Source of the DNA: Bacillus cytotoxicus
GTDB taxonomy: Bacteria > Bacillota > Bacilli > Bacillales > Bacillaceae_G
Assembly: GCF_023715645.1 (NCBI RefSeq)
Contig: NZ_JAMBOP010000005.1
Span: 124,001 to 188,000 of the forward strand
Direction of reading: 5' to 3'
DNA: 64,000 nucleotides
A program made the position numbers and the translations under genes. Under the pieces are notes generated by a model. It made no database searches, was not told where the DNA came from, and saw only the letters and a program-made list of their open reading frames with translations. Shown piece by piece: positions 41,867 to 51,846 of this stretch; position 1 is the stretch's first letter; each line of letters starts with the position of its first letter.

Positions 41867-42256
41867 ATGGGGAGTTATAAATCGTTATACATAGGGACTT
41901 TTTTAGGGTTAATTATAGGAGATATTCTATTATTTATGATGGATTCTTCTATCCCGAAGATACCGGTATTATTGAGTAATGCTTTAGCGATGGTATGTGT
42001 GATTTTATACGCTTATTACAAAAAGAAGAAGTTTGAACGTGAAGAAATTCCTGAGATTGATGAACGGGTACAAGACAATATAAAGAGATATTTAAATATT
42101 GCTTTTGTGATGTCATTTATGATTCTCATTTTCTACATTGGCATAAGTAAAGTGGTCGGTAGAGAAACGTTACAAGTGCAAGAAATGTTTCTTATTTGCT
42201 GCGCTTTGATGGCTGGTAGCTTTATTGTTGCAACGGTATGTGGAAAACGAGCGTAA
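41867..42256 (+). CDS. Small membrane protein cotranscribed with XRE regulator
   Basis: 129-residue protein with four hydrophobic segments (about 6-26, 30-48, 77-97, 106-124) and a charged loop KKKKFEREEIPEIDERVQDN, the DUF2178-like layout seen beside XRE regulators. ATG at 41867 is 9 bp after AGGGGG; GTG at 41864 is also possible. The role is unknown. Confidence 0.72.
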   Translation: MGSYKSLYIGTFLGLIIGDILLFMMDSSIPKIPVLLSNALAMVCVILYAYYKKKKFEREEIPEIDERVQDNIKRYLNIAFVMSFMILIFYIGISKVVGRETLQVQEMFLICCALMAGSFIVATVCGKRA

Positions 42257-42271
42257 AGGGAGAAATGAATT

Positions 42272-42496
42272 ATGAAAAGACGAGTCGATGAATACGAATG
42301 GCACATAACAGGGACAGCCTCCAGGTACACCTGTATGTTTTACGGTACATGCCTGTTAATTTGGGCATTTTATGACATGATAACAAAAGGGAAAACAGGC
42401 TGGGCGTTTCCGATTATGGCGACTGGTAGTGCGATCTTTTTCGCAATTTGTGCCTGGGAGAAACGAAAGCTGAAAAATCTTGAAGATGATGAATAA
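42272..42496 (+). CDS. Small membrane protein, third gene of the XRE operon
   Basis: 74-residue protein with two hydrophobic segments (about 19-37 and 44-62) and an acidic C-terminus. The ribosome site AAAGGGAG lies before the ATG. It follows the previous gene by 15 bp and is followed by a terminator, so the operon is XRE plus two membrane proteins. The function is unknown. Confidence 0.72.
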   Translation: MKRRVDEYEWHITGTASRYTCMFYGTCLLIWAFYDMITKGKTGWAFPIMATGSAIFFAICAWEKRKLKNLEDDE

Positions 42497-42509
42497 GAAT
42501 GATTTCGAT

Positions 42510-42552
42510 AAGAGCTGTTTACAACAAATTTGATGTAAACAGCTTTTTATTT
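42510..42552 (+). terminator. XRE operon terminator
   Basis: AGCTGTTTACA (42513-42523) pairs with TGTAAACAGCT (42534-42544), then TTTTATTTT. Confidence 0.85.
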
Positions 42553-42564
42553 TGATAAATCCTC

Positions 42565-42595
42565 TTGAAACTGACGTTACGTCACCTTTTATAAT
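42565..42595 (+). promoter_or_regulatory. MerR-type promoter with operator in a 19-bp spacer
   Basis: TTGAAA (42565-42570), a 19-bp spacer and TATAAT (42590-42595). The spacer contains the perfect palindrome TGACGTTACGTCA (42572-42584). This is the arrangement that MerR proteins untwist. Confidence 0.82.
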
Positions 42596-42616
42596 GAAAA
42601 AGAGAGGGTGATGGAA

Positions 42617-43372
42617 ATGATTTCTATTCAGCAATTAACGAAGGAAACGGGTGTTACAGTAAGAACACTTCGATATTATGATCAAATTGGTTTGTTAGAG
42701 CCGAGCGGAAAGACGGAAGGTGGACACCGGTTATATAGTGAGCCTGATGTATTGAAATTGCAGCAGATTTTGTTTTTTAAAGAAATGGGATTCGCATTAA
42801 AAGAAATCACGAATATGTTGGAAACAGAGCGTGTAAATTTCAAAGAGGTTTTGCAAAAGCAATTGTTGTTCGTACGAGAAGAGCAGCAGAAGCTTTCGAG
42901 TATAGAGAAAATGATGCAAGCTGTGTTACATTCTACTGAGCTGGAAGGGGACTTGAATTGGGATATTATGTTTGAGCTTATGCAGCTTTCACAACAGTCC
43001 CCGCGAATGCGTCAGCAATTTCAGCAACAAGTATTTTCACAGGAAGAAGAACACCTGCTTAAAAATTTCCCAAACATGAGTGAGCAAAATGCAGAAGTAC
43101 AAGAGTGGATTCTTTTACTAAAACGAATGCGTCAGTTTATGCAAAAGAAGAAAGCACCAAGTGATGCAGAAGTACAAGGAATTACCGGAATCATTTTAGA
43201 GAAGTGCAAAGAGATGGCAAACGGTGATGAAGCGTTTTTAGATAAATTGTGGGAAGTACGTAAGTCAAAGGACGAGTCGAAAAGGATGAATATGTATCCA
43301 ATTGAAGAAGAGCTTTTGCAGTATATGGATGAGGCTTTTGAATTGTATATAGAGGGAGTGGAGAAAGAATGA
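42617..43372 (+). CDS. MerR-family regulator, TipA-like
   Basis: 251-residue activator/repressor. The N-terminal MerR domain (about 1-70) begins ISIQQLTKETGVTVRTLRYY, followed by a coiled-coil dimer helix and a long C-terminal part resembling the TipA effector region, which in relatives binds drugs or other ligands. ATG at 42617 has GAGGGTG 6-7 bp upstream; two earlier in-frame starts overlap that site. It overlaps the next gene by ATGA. The 19-bp-spacer promoter just upstream argues for autoregulation and coupled control of the membrane protein. Confidence 0.88.
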   Translation: MISIQQLTKETGVTVRTLRYYDQIGLLEPSGKTEGGHRLYSEPDVLKLQQILFFKEMGFALKEITNMLETERVNFKEVLQKQLLFVREEQQKLSSIEKMMQAVLHSTELEGDLNWDIMFELMQLSQQSPRMRQQFQQQVFSQEEEHLLKNFPNMSEQNAEVQEWILLLKRMRQFMQKKKAPSDAEVQGITGIILEKCKEMANGDEAFLDKLWEVRKSKDESKRMNMYPIEEELLQYMDEAFELYIEGVEKE

Positions 43373-43977
43373 ATATATTAACCGAGTATCGCTGGGCATT
43401 TTTAATTGGCGCTGAAATTGTATTTTGGAGTGCAGCAATTAGTTTCTTTCTGCTGCGGTATGCTTTTCGACTGCGTAAAGCAAGTTTCATTGCAGGGATT
43501 GTCTTATTGCTGAATGAATTATTTATTTTAGCGTTAGGTGTCGTTGATTATTATGAAACAGGGGAGATTTCTCAATTTCAAATTATTATTGTTATCATCT
43601 TATTGTATGCTGTTTTTTACGGAAAGAAAGATTTAAGGAAGCTAGATTTACGTATACAACGAGTAATTGCAAAGTGGCGCGGAGAAGCATTGCCAATGAT
43701 AGAGGAACCGGTAGAATTAACGGGCTGTGCACATACGAAGCAAGAGTTGCTGCATTGGGTGCCACACTTTATTGTATTTGCGGGTGTGCACATTGTGTTT
43801 TTCTTTCTGTATGGACTAGTGCCACTTGAAAACATATCAAGCTGGGATTCCAATCTGTTTTTAAATGAAACCGCGAATCGTGTGAGTAAAGTGTGGAGAG
43901 TCGTTTTCGGTGTAGATACGCTGATTACATTCTCGTATGTTATTTTTCCGAAAAAGAAGAAAGGGGTGTTGTCTTGA
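43369..43977 (+). CDS. Membrane protein coupled to the MerR regulator
   Basis: 202-residue protein with about five membrane segments (about 10-30, 38-59, 71-90, 130-152, 178-195). The start overlaps the MerR gene stop (ATGA), so translation is coupled. I do not recognise a family. Being the only other gene of the MerR operon, it is probably the output of that regulator, for example a drug- or envelope-stress protein; this is inference. Confidence 0.75.
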   Translation: MNILTEYRWAFLIGAEIVFWSAAISFFLLRYAFRLRKASFIAGIVLLLNELFILALGVVDYYETGEISQFQIIIVIILLYAVFYGKKDLRKLDLRIQRVIAKWRGEALPMIEEPVELTGCAHTKQELLHWVPHFIVFAGVHIVFFFLYGLVPLENISSWDSNLFLNETANRVSKVWRVVFGVDTLITFSYVIFPKKKKGVLS

Positions 43978-43998
43978 TAGGACAACACCTCTTTTGTG
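43962..43998. terminator. Terminator between convergent genes
   Basis: AGGGGTGTTGTC pairs with GGACAACACCTCT, then TTTTG. It overlaps the last codons of the membrane protein gene and also has an A-rich left side. Confidence 0.8.
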
Positions 43999-44032
43999 TA
44001 CGCTGCTCTAACAAGCAGTAAGATCCCCCGCC

Positions 44033-45442
44033 TTAAGCGACGTCTTCTTCTTGACCATCTTTCAACGTACTATTTTTATAACCGTAGCTGAAATATACAA
44101 CTAATCCGATAACTAACCAAACGAAGAAGCCGATCCATGTTGTTGCTGGAAGTTGTAATGTTAAATATCCGCAGAAGAGAACTGCTAATATTGGAACGAA
44201 TGGAACGAACGGTACTTTAAAGGCACGTGGCAGGTCGGGTTGTTTTTTGCGTAAGATGATAACGCCGATTGATACAACAATGAATGCGAATAATGTACCG
44301 ATGTTTGTTAATTCTGCTAGCTTGTCCAATGGAATAAATCCAGAAAAGAAGGCAACCATAGCAGCTGTAATCCAGCTGTTCATAACAGGTGTTTGCGTTT
44401 TTTTGTTTACGCGAGAAAATGCTTTTGGTAGTAAGCCGTCACGGCTCATTGCGTAAAATAAACGGCTTTGTCCATATAGCATAACGAGTAATACTGTTGT
44501 AATCCCAGCAATTGCTCCTAAAGAGATAAGTCCGGCAACCCAATCTTGATGAATATATTGCAAAGCATATGCAACAGGGTTCTTTACGTCCAATTGATTG
44601 TAGGGAACGATTCCTGTTAATACTAATGAAACAACGATATATAAGATTGTGCAGATTGCTAAGGAAGCAATAATACCAATTGGCATGTTACGCTGTGGGT
44701 TTTTTACTTCTTCAGCAGCTGTTGATACAGCGTCAAATCCGATATAAGCAAAGAATACAGTTGCGGCTCCAGTTGTTACACCAGAGAAACCAAATGGCAT
44801 GAATGGCGTCCAGTTCCCAGGTTTTACATAAAAAGCACCAACGCCGATGAATAGAAGAACAACAAATATTTTGATAGCTACCATAATGGCATTGAAGCGA
44901 GCTGATTTTTTTGCCCCTCTTGTTAATAAAAATGTCATGATGAAAATAATACAAATTGCTGGTACGTCCACGTATGTGCCGGCCGCCGGATTATAAGCGC
45001 TTGTTAAGACGTGTGGCAATTGAATCCCAAATCCAGATAATAATCCTTGGAAGTATCCAGACCAGCCAGATGCAACGGCTGAAGATGCCAATCCGTATTC
45101 TAGAATTAAGTCCCAACCTAAAATCCAGGCAATGATTTCTCCAAATGTTGCATAGCTATAAGTGTAGGCACTACCTGATACTGGTACAGTTGAAGCGAAT
45201 TCGGAATAACATAATGCCGCAAATACACAGGCTAAACCGGATAAAATAAACGATAAAATAAGTGCTGGTCCCGCGTGTTTTGCTGCTGCAACGCCGGTAA
45301 GAACGAAGATTCCTGTTCCAATAATAGCGCCGACTCCTAACATTGTTAAATCAAATGCGCCTAGCTCCTTTTTTAGAGAAGCACCTTTCTGCTGCGATTG
45401 TGCTAACAGCGCAGAAATCGATTTTTTTCGAAATAGATTCAT
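44033..45442 (-). CDS. Amino-acid permease, APC superfamily (CAT type)
   Basis: 469-residue polytopic transporter with twelve or more membrane segments. The APC consensus near the start is TMLGVGAIIGTGIFVLTG, and AYIGFDAVSTAAEEVKNPQR lies in the middle. Similar Bacillus proteins import branched-chain or other neutral amino acids; the exact substrate is unresolved. The ribosome site GAGGGAG lies 6 bp before the ATG. The promoter carries a near-perfect CodY box, so it should be repressed when amino acids and GTP are plentiful. Confidence 0.92.
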   Translation of the reverse strand: MNLFRKKSISALLAQSQQKGASLKKELGAFDLTMLGVGAIIGTGIFVLTGVAAAKHAGPALILSFILSGLACVFAALCYSEFASTVPVSGSAYTYSYATFGEIIAWILGWDLILEYGLASSAVASGWSGYFQGLLSGFGIQLPHVLTSAYNPAAGTYVDVPAICIIFIMTFLLTRGAKKSARFNAIMVAIKIFVVLLFIGVGAFYVKPGNWTPFMPFGFSGVTTGAATVFFAYIGFDAVSTAAEEVKNPQRNMPIGIIASLAICTILYIVVSLVLTGIVPYNQLDVKNPVAYALQYIHQDWVAGLISLGAIAGITTVLLVMLYGQSRLFYAMSRDGLLPKAFSRVNKKTQTPVMNSWITAAMVAFFSGFIPLDKLAELTNIGTLFAFIVVSIGVIILRKKQPDLPRAFKVPFVPFVPILAVLFCGYLTLQLPATTWIGFFVWLVIGLVVYFSYGYKNSTLKDGQEEDVA

Positions 45443-45523
45443 ATAAGCTCCCTCACCTTCTTGTTGTTTAAATATTCTGAACTTTAAGTTCGATTTGTCG
45501 TATAATGTCGAATTCTTAAACGT

Positions 45524-45552
45524 ATTGTAATATGAAAAGTGGACGATGTAAA
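45524..45552 (-). promoter_or_regulatory. Permease promoter
   Basis: On the minus strand TTTACA (complement of 45547-45552), 17-bp spacer, TACAAT (complement of 45524-45529). Confidence 0.68.
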
Positions 45553-45557
45553 TACAA

Positions 45558-45572
45558 AATTTTTAGAAAATT
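45558..45572. promoter_or_regulatory. CodY box
   Basis: AATTTTTAGAAAATT matches the CodY consensus AATTTTCWGAAAATT at 14 of 15 positions. It lies 5 bp upstream of the -35 of the permease promoter. Confidence 0.7.
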
Positions 45573-45675
45573 ATACCTATACAGAAAATGGAGATTCCTT
45601 GTCGATATTTGTATAGGTATTTTTGTTGCTACGCCAAGTTATTTCATTTTGAATAGTAGTATAAGATCCAGCTAA

Positions 45676-45748
45676 CGGGGTACATGCTAGCGGTTATCCC
45701 CCACTTTTCTTGGTGGGGTCTTACTGCCCGTAAATAGCGGGATAAAGT
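45676..45748. repeat. Partial ATAAA-type repeat
   Basis: Contains CCCCCACTTTTCTTGGTGGG hairpin, TCTTACTGCCCGTAAATAGC and GGGATAAAGTC, the right end of the family seen at 14467 and 21283. It forms most of the region before the DUF4362 gene. Confidence 0.6.
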
Positions 45749-45772
45749 CAAAATGAGCTGGAGAGGATTAAG

Positions 45773-46204
45773 ATGAGAAAAGGAATGGTCTTATTGTGTT
45801 TTTTATTCTACATAGGTGGTTTGGTAGGGTGTTTATCCAATGAAGCAAAAATTGATAAAAAGAGTGATATCATCGTAAAAATAGGTGGAGAATCTAATTT
45901 AGATAAGTTTCAGCAGTTTCTAACTCATGTGAAAAATGGCAAAGCTGATAAAGTTCGTATTGTGAATTATACAGATGAAGGAGATCTGATTTTTCAAACG
46001 TTAGATTATGATGGAATCAATATAAACTATCTTTTTGATGATTCCAACGACAAATTTGGAGGAAATCAAAAAGGGAAAAAAAGTGATGTGTGTAAAGGGA
46101 TTATGAAGGAAAAAAGTGGTGAAGTCGTAAGCTATAAATTAAGTGAATGCAAAAAAAATCATAAGAATATGAGTTATTTTTTGCTGGAGGTACCTCATGA
46201 ATAA
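45773..46204 (+). CDS. DUF4362 lipoprotein
   Basis: 143-residue secreted lipoprotein. Signal peptide with lipobox GLVGC (Cys20), then a DUF4362 domain: RIVNYTDEGDLIFQTLDYDG and a region ending in a cysteine/lysine-rich tail. The ribosome site GGAGAGGA lies 6 bp before the ATG. The function of the family is unknown. It is followed by a short terminator. Confidence 0.8.
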   Translation: MRKGMVLLCFLFYIGGLVGCLSNEAKIDKKSDIIVKIGGESNLDKFQQFLTHVKNGKADKVRIVNYTDEGDLIFQTLDYDGININYLFDDSNDKFGGNQKGKKSDVCKGIMKEKSGEVVSYKLSECKKNHKNMSYFLLEVPHE

Positions 46205-46209
46205 CTATG

Positions 46210-46241
46210 GGAGATGCTGAGTAAATACGCATCTTTTTTGT
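46210..46241 (+). terminator. Terminator after the DUF4362 gene
   Basis: AGATGC (46212-46217) pairs with GCATCT (46229-46234), followed by TTTTTTG. Confidence 0.65.
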
Positions 46242-46283
46242 TGTTATATATTGAATTTGTAGAAAGCGTGTCGAATTGTTTAT

Positions 46284-46297
46284 CGAATATCTGTTCG
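46284..46297. promoter_or_regulatory. LexA (DinR) box before uvrB
   Basis: CGAATATCTGTTCG matches the palindromic Bacillus SOS box CGAACATATGTTCG at 12 of 14 positions. A TGG-TAAAAT extended -10 follows at 46325-46333. Confidence 0.62.
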
Positions 46298-46369
46298 TTT
46301 TTTTGGTTTTTTCATGAGGGTTCGTGGTAAAATGAAGATACAGATTTTTTACGAGGAGGGCGGATTTAT

Positions 46370-48352
46370 TTGGAACATCAATTTGAGATTGTCTCAGAAT
46401 ATTCCCCGCAAGGTGATCAGCCAAAAGCGATAGAGAAGCTTATAGCTGGGATTAAAAACGGTAAGAAACATCAAGTGTTGCTTGGCGCGACAGGGACGGG
46501 GAAAACATTTACGATTTCAAATGTTATTAAAGAAGTGAAAAAGCCAACACTTGTAATGGCTCATAATAAAACATTAGCAGGACAGTTATACAGTGAGTTA
46601 AAAGATTTCTTTCCGAACAATGCAGTTGAATATTTTGTTAGTTACTACGACTATTATCAACCAGAAGCTTATGTACCACAAACCGATACATTTATTGAAA
46701 AAGACGCAAAAATTAATGATGAAATTGATAAATTGCGTCACTCAGCGACGTCGGCTTTATTTGAACGTGAGGATGTCATTGTTGTAGCGAGTGTGTCTTG
46801 TATTTACGGTTTAGGTTCTCCAGAAGAATATAGTGAACTTGTTGTCTCTTTACGTGTTGGTATGGAAAAAGATCGCAATCAATTGCTTCGTGAACTTGTT
46901 GATGTGCAGTATGGCCGTAATGATATTGACTTCCAGCGCGGAACATTTCGCGTGCGCGGGGATGTAGTGGAGATTTTCCCAGCATCTCTTGATGAGCATT
47001 GTATCCGAATTGAATTTTTCGGTGATGAGATTGATCGTATCAGAGAAGTAAATGCATTAACAGGTGAAGTATTAGCAGAACGTGAGCATGTGGCAATCTT
47101 TCCAGCATCTCACTTCGTTACACGCGAAGAAAAAATGAAAGTTGCCATTGAAAATATTGAAAAAGAGTTAGAAGAACGCTTAAAAGAATTAAATGATAAC
47201 GGTAAATTGTTAGAAGCGCAGCGAATCGAGCAGCGGACACGTTACGATTTAGAAATGATGCGTGAGATGGGCTTTTGTTCAGGGATTGAAAACTACTCCC
47301 GTCATTTGACGCTCCGCCCAGCTGGTTCAACGCCATATACATTATTAGATTATTTTCCTAAAGATTTTCTCATCGTGATGGATGAGTCGCATGTATCAGT
47401 GCCACAAGTGAGAGCGATGTATAACGGAGATAAGGCGCGTAAGCAAGTGCTTGTTGATCATGGATTCCGTTTACCATCAGCGCTAGATAACAGACCGCTT
47501 ATGTTTGAAGAGTTTGAAGAGAAAACGAATCAAGTTGTCTATGTATCAGCAACGCCGGGTCCATATGAAATGGAACATTCACCAGAAGTGGTGGAACAAA
47601 TTATTCGTCCGACAGGGCTGTTAGATCCGAACATTGATGTAAGGCCAATTGAAGGACAAATTGATGATTTATTAGGAGAAATACAAGAACGAATTGCGAA
47701 AAATGAACGTGTATTAATTACGACATTAACGAAGAAGATGTCAGAGGATTTAACAGATTATTTAAAGGATGTTGGCGTTAAAGTAAACTACTTGCATTCT
47801 GAAATTAAAACGTTAGAGCGGATTGAAATTATTCGCGATCTTCGCCTTGGTAAGTTCGATGTGCTTGTCGGCATTAACTTACTTCGTGAAGGGCTCGACA
47901 TTCCTGAAGTATCGCTCGTAGCGATATTAGATGCAGATAAGGAAGGGTTTCTTCGTTCAGAGCGTTCGCTTATTCAGACGATTGGCCGTGCAGCGCGTAA
48001 TGCAAACGGTCATGTTGTGATGTATGCAGACCGAATTACAAAATCGATGGGAATTGCAATGGAAGAAACGAAACGTCGTCGTCAAATTCAAGAAGCGTAC
48101 AATGAAAAGCATGGCATTACACCGAAAACAATTCAAAAAGAGGTGCGCGATGTCATCCGTGCAACGATGGCTGCGGAAGATACGGAAACGTATAAAGCAG
48201 CGCCGCTATCGTCTAAGAAAATGACGAAAAAAGAACGAGAAAATGTAATTGCGAAAATGGAAGCGGAAATGAAAGAAGCAGCAAAAGCGCTTGATTTTGA
48301 GCGGGCAGCTGAACTTCGTGATCTATTATTAGAATTTAAAGCAGAAGGGTGA
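46370..48352 (+). CDS. uvrB: Excinuclease ABC subunit B
   Basis: Damage-verifying helicase of nucleotide excision repair. 660 residues: Walker A GATGTGKT (about 40-47), the damage-probing beta-hairpin region [13 protein letters not shown], Walker B region DESHV, helicase motifs [10 protein letters not shown] and QTIGRAARN, and the C-terminal UVR domain ([14 protein letters not shown]) that binds UvrC. The start is TTG at 46370 with GGAGGG about 7 bp upstream; no better ATG exists. It is directly followed by uvrA and preceded by an SOS box. Confidence 0.97.
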   Translation: MEHQFEIVSEYSPQGDQPKAIEKLIAGIKNGKKHQVLLGATGTGKTFTISNVIKEVKKPTLVMAHNKTLAGQLYSELKDFFPNNAVEYFVSYYDYYQPEAYVPQTDTFIEKDAKINDEIDKLRHSATSALFEREDVIVVASVSCIYGLGSPEEYSELVVSLRVGMEKDRNQLLRELVDVQYGRNDIDFQRGTFRVRGDVVEIFPASLDEHCIRIEFFGDEIDRIREVNALTGEVLAEREHVAIFPASHFVTREEKMKVAIENIEKELEERLKELNDNGKLLEAQRIEQRTRYDLEMMREMGFCSGIENYSRHLTLRPAGSTPYTLLDYFPKDFLIVMDESHVSVPQVRAMYNGDKARKQVLVDHGFRLPSALDNRPLMFEEFEEKTNQVVYVSATPGPYEMEHSPEVVEQIIRPTGLLDPNIDVRPIEGQIDDLLGEIQERIAKNERVLITTLTKKMSEDLTDYLKDVGVKVNYLHSEIKTLERIEIIRDLRLGKFDVLVGINLLREGLDIPEVSLVAILDADKEGFLRSERSLIQTIGRAARNANGHVVMYADRITKSMGIAMEETKRRRQIQEAYNEKHGITPKTIQKEVRDVIRATMAAEDTETYKAAPLSSKKMTKKERENVIAKMEAEMKEAAKALDFERAAELRDLLLEFKAEG

Positions 48353-48357
48353 AGGCA

Positions 48358-51228
48358 ATGGGTAAAGATTTTATCGTTGTAAAGGGTGCGAGAGCCCACA
48401 ACTTAAAAAATATAGATGTCACCATTCCAAGGGATCAGCTTGTTGTTGTAACAGGTTTATCCGGTTCAGGGAAATCGTCGTTAGCATTTGATACGATTTA
48501 TGCAGAAGGACAGCGCCGGTACGTAGAATCGCTATCGGCGTATGCACGGCAATTTTTAGGACAAATGGATAAACCAGATGTCGATGCAATTGAAGGGTTA
48601 TCACCAGCCATTTCAATTGACCAAAAGACGACGAGTCGTAACCCGCGTTCGACGGTTGGAACGGTGACGGAGATTTACGACTACTTACGTTTATTATTTG
48701 CACGTGTTGGAACTCCGATTTGTCCAAATCATGGTATTGAAATTACATCGCAAACAGTTGAGCAAATGGTGGATCGTATTTTAGAATATCCAGAACGCAC
48801 GAAGCTACAAGTGCTTGCGCCGATTGTGTCAGGTCGTAAAGGTGCGCATGTGAAGCTGTTAGAAGATATTAAAAAGCAAGGGTATGTCCGTGTTCGCATT
48901 GATGGAGAAATGCTTGATGTATCTGAAGAAATTACGTTAGATAAAAATAAAAAACATTCTATTGAAGTTGTCATTGACCGGATTGTGGTGAAAGAAGGCA
49001 TTGCTGGTCGTCTTGCTGATTCATTAGAAACGGCTTTGAAGCTTGGCGAGGGCCGCGTTTTAATTGATGTGATCGGAGAAGAAGAATTGCTGTTTAGTGA
49101 GCATCACGCTTGTCCGTATTGCGGATTTTCTATTGGTGAACTTGAGCCGCGCATGTTTTCTTTCAACAGTCCATTCGGTGCGTGTCCGTCTTGTGATGGT
49201 CTTGGTTCAAAGTTAGAAGTAGACCTTGATTTAGTTATTCCGAACTGGGATTTATCATTAAACGATCATGCAATCGCACCTTGGGAACCGACGAGCTCGC
49301 AATATTATCCGCAGTTGCTACAGGCTGTTTGTAACCATTATGGTATTGATATGGATGCACCGGTAAAAGATATCCCGAAGCATTTGTTTGAAAAAGTGTT
49401 GTACGGAAGCGGAGAGGAAAAAGTGTATTTCCGCCATGTAAACGACTTTGGTCAAGTAAGGGAAGGCGAGATTATTTTTGAAGGTGTCATTCCAAACATT
49501 GAGCGCCGTTACCGAGAAACGAGCTCTGATTATATTCGTGAGCAAATGGAAAAATATATGGCAGAGCAAGCTTGCCCAAAATGTAAAGGCGCTCGTTTGA
49601 AGCCGGAAACGTTAGCTGTTTTTGTAGGTGGAAAAACGATTGCGGAAGTGACGCAGTTTTCTGTGCAAGACGCGCACGAATTTTTTACAAATATCGAATT
49701 AACGGAAAAGCAACAAAGTATTGCGAAGCTGATTTTGCGTGAAATTAAAGAGCGTCTTAGCTTCTTAATTAACGTGGGACTTGATTATTTAACACTTAGC
49801 CGTGCAGCCGGAACGTTATCGGGCGGAGAAGCGCAGCGTATTCGCTTAGCGACGCAAATCGGTTCGAGTTTAACAGGGGTATTATATATTCTTGATGAAC
49901 CTTCAATCGGTTTACATCAGCGTGATAACGATCGCTTAATTCAAACACTGAAAAATATGCGTGACTTAGGAAATACGCTTATTGTAGTTGAACATGATGA
50001 AGATACGATGATGGCTGCGGATTATTTATTAGATATTGGTCCTGGTGCAGGGATTCACGGCGGACAGGTTGTTTCAGCTGGGACGCCGCAAGAAGTGATG
50101 CAAGATGATCATTCGTTAACAGGACAATATTTATCCGGTAAAAAGTTTATTCCTGTTCCGCTGGAGCGCCGCAAAGGTGATGGGCGTAAGATTGAGGTTA
50201 TTGGAGCGAAGGAAAATAATTTAAAAAATGCGAAGATGTCATTCCCACTTGGTACATTTGTTGCTGTAACGGGTGTATCTGGTTCAGGGAAAAGTACATT
50301 AATTAATGAAGTGCTATATAAAGCAGTTGCTCAAAAATTATATAAATCGAAAAGTAAGCCGGGTATGCATAAGGAAATTAAAGGCCTTGAGCATTTAGAT
50401 AAAGTAATTGATATTGATCAATCACCAATTGGACGTACACCTCGTTCCAACCCAGCTACATATACAGGTGTATTTGATGATATTCGTGATGTGTTTGCGC
50501 AAACGAATGAAGCAAAGGTGCGCGGTTATCAAAAAGGACGCTTTAGCTTTAACGTGAAAGGCGGTCGCTGCGAGGCGTGCCGCGGTGATGGGATTATTAA
50601 AATTGAAATGCACTTCTTACCAGATGTGTACGTTCCATGTGAAGTTTGTCATGGAAAACGTTATAATCGTGAAACATTAGAAGTAAAATATAAAGATAAA
50701 AACATTTCTGAAGTGTTAGAGATGACAATTGAAGATGGGGTAGAGTTCTTTGCTAATATCCCCAAAATTAAGCGTAAGCTCCAAACGCTTGTGGATGTAG
50801 GGCTTGGTTATATGAAGCTCGGTCAACCGGCAACGACGCTATCAGGCGGAGAAGCGCAGCGCGTGAAGTTAGCATCTGAGCTGCACCGTCGTTCAACGGG
50901 TCGAACGTTATACATTTTAGATGAACCGACAACAGGGCTTCATGCACATGATATTGCTCGTCTATTAAAAGTGCTTGAGCGCCTTGTTGAAAATGGTGAA
51001 ACGGTACTTGTTATTGAACATAACTTAGATGTTATTAAAACGGCAGATTATTTGATTGACCTCGGTCCTGAAGGCGGCGATAAAGGTGGGCAAATTGTTG
51101 CAACAGGTACGCCGGAGCAAGTTGTGAAAGAAGAGCGTTCTTACACAGGCAAGTATTTAAAAGGTGTTTTAGAACGTGATACAGCGCGTATGAAAGAAAA
51201 AATGAAAGAAGTAGAATTAACACAGTAA
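48358..51228 (+). CDS. uvrA: Excinuclease ABC subunit A
   Basis: DNA-damage sensor of nucleotide excision repair, 956 residues. Two ABC ATPase modules with Walker A GLSGSGKS (about 32-39) and GVSGSGKS (about 640), the signatures [12 protein letters not shown] and [12 protein letters not shown], and zinc fingers with CPYCGFS/CPSCDG, CPKCKG and [16 protein letters not shown]. The ATG at 48358 has GAAGGGTGA upstream, and a GTG at 48349 overlaps that site. It lies 5 bp after uvrB; a long-stem terminator follows. Confidence 0.97.
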   Translation: MGKDFIVVKGARAHNLKNIDVTIPRDQLVVVTGLSGSGKSSLAFDTIYAEGQRRYVESLSAYARQFLGQMDKPDVDAIEGLSPAISIDQKTTSRNPRSTVGTVTEIYDYLRLLFARVGTPICPNHGIEITSQTVEQMVDRILEYPERTKLQVLAPIVSGRKGAHVKLLEDIKKQGYVRVRIDGEMLDVSEEITLDKNKKHSIEVVIDRIVVKEGIAGRLADSLETALKLGEGRVLIDVIGEEELLFSEHHACPYCGFSIGELEPRMFSFNSPFGACPSCDGLGSKLEVDLDLVIPNWDLSLNDHAIAPWEPTSSQYYPQLLQAVCNHYGIDMDAPVKDIPKHLFEKVLYGSGEEKVYFRHVNDFGQVREGEIIFEGVIPNIERRYRETSSDYIREQMEKYMAEQACPKCKGARLKPETLAVFVGGKTIAEVTQFSVQDAHEFFTNIELTEKQQSIAKLILREIKERLSFLINVGLDYLTLSRAAGTLSGGEAQRIRLATQIGSSLTGVLYILDEPSIGLHQRDNDRLIQTLKNMRDLGNTLIVVEHDEDTMMAADYLLDIGPGAGIHGGQVVSAGTPQEVMQDDHSLTGQYLSGKKFIPVPLERRKGDGRKIEVIGAKENNLKNAKMSFPLGTFVAVTGVSGSGKSTLINEVLYKAVAQKLYKSKSKPGMHKEIKGLEHLDKVIDIDQSPIGRTPRSNPATYTGVFDDIRDVFAQTNEAKVRGYQKGRFSFNVKGGRCEACRGDGIIKIEMHFLPDVYVPCEVCHGKRYNRETLEVKYKDKNISEVLEMTIEDGVEFFANIPKIKRKLQTLVDVGLGYMKLGQPATTLSGGEAQRVKLASELHRRSTGRTLYILDEPTTGLHAHDIARLLKVLERLVENGETVLVIEHNLDVIKTADYLIDLGPEGGDKGGQIVATGTPEQVVKEERSYTGKYLKGVLERDTARMKEKMKEVELTQ

Positions 51229-51229
51229 A

Positions 51230-51269
51230 GGAACATGTAACAGGGAGTGCTTCCCTGTTACATGTTTTC
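51230..51269 (+). terminator. uvrBA terminator
   Basis: ACATGTAACAGGG (51233-51245) pairs perfectly with CCCTGTTACATGT (51253-51265), then TTTCTG. Confidence 0.87.
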
Positions 51270-51274
51270 TGTTC

Positions 51275-51443
51275 TATATAAATCCAAAACCATTTTCTCT
51301 TTAGATGGTCCTGAGGGTCTGGCTATGCGGGGAAGCTCTGCCACATGCGATGTTCAAACAAAGGGAGGAAGAAAGTGGCAGGTTACTTTTTGTTTGGCAT
51401 GGCGGCGACTTGTGGGTTGGAAAGTAAAGTTGGATTTATATAT
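51275..51443 (+). repeat. Core repeat with complete inverted A/T ends
   Basis: Ends TATATAAATCCAA and TTGGATTTATATA form an inverted pair. The core has GGTCTGGCTATGCGG and CCACATGCGATG. The right end abuts the ribosome site of the DUF4870 gene. Confidence 0.75.
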
Positions 51444-51444
51444 A
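51417..51444 (+). promoter_or_regulatory. Possible promoter in the repeat end
   Basis: TTGGAA (51417-51422), a 16-bp spacer and TATATA (51439-51444), inside the right end of the repeat and 20 bp before the DUF4870 start. Confidence 0.35.
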
Positions 51445-51464
51445 CATCCAAAGGGGATGAGGAT

Positions 51465-51776
51465 GTGGATTCTACTGAAAAAGTGTTAGCCTCTTGTTGT
51501 TATTTCAGTATTTTTGTGTCTCCGTTACTATTTCCAATCATTGTGTATTTTGTTGTTCCTCATGAAGAAGTGAAATTTCATGCAAAGAAAGCTTTCATTT
51601 CACATTTACTACCGTTCTTTTGTTTATTTTTCGTTTTTCTGCTCGGGTTTATGATGAATACACCAGAACAAATTGGTGTAATGGTGCTTATTGCAATATT
51701 ATTATTTGGCTTGGTGAATCTTGTTATTTTCATCTGGAATATTGTGAAAGGTGTACAATTGCTTGTGAAGGAGTAA
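51465..51776 (+). CDS. DUF4870-like membrane protein
   Basis: 103-residue protein with three hydrophobic segments (about 9-31, 46-65, 71-94). The pattern HEEVKFHAKKAFISHL between the first two segments is typical of DUF4870 proteins, which have no assigned function. The start is GTG at 51465, 8 bp after AAGGGG. Frames extending upstream run through the repeat and are not credible. It lies between uvrA and a YvlD homolog. Confidence 0.78.
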   Translation: MDSTEKVLASCCYFSIFVSPLLFPIIVYFVVPHEEVKFHAKKAFISHLLPFFCLFFVFLLGFMMNTPEQIGVMVLIAILLFGLVNLVIFIWNIVKGVQLLVKE

Positions 51777-51846
51777 ACGGTGCCATCTTATCTGTGGTTT
51801 CATTTGTTCTTGGTAATTTTGGCGGAGTTGCCGTATTATTGTTAGT

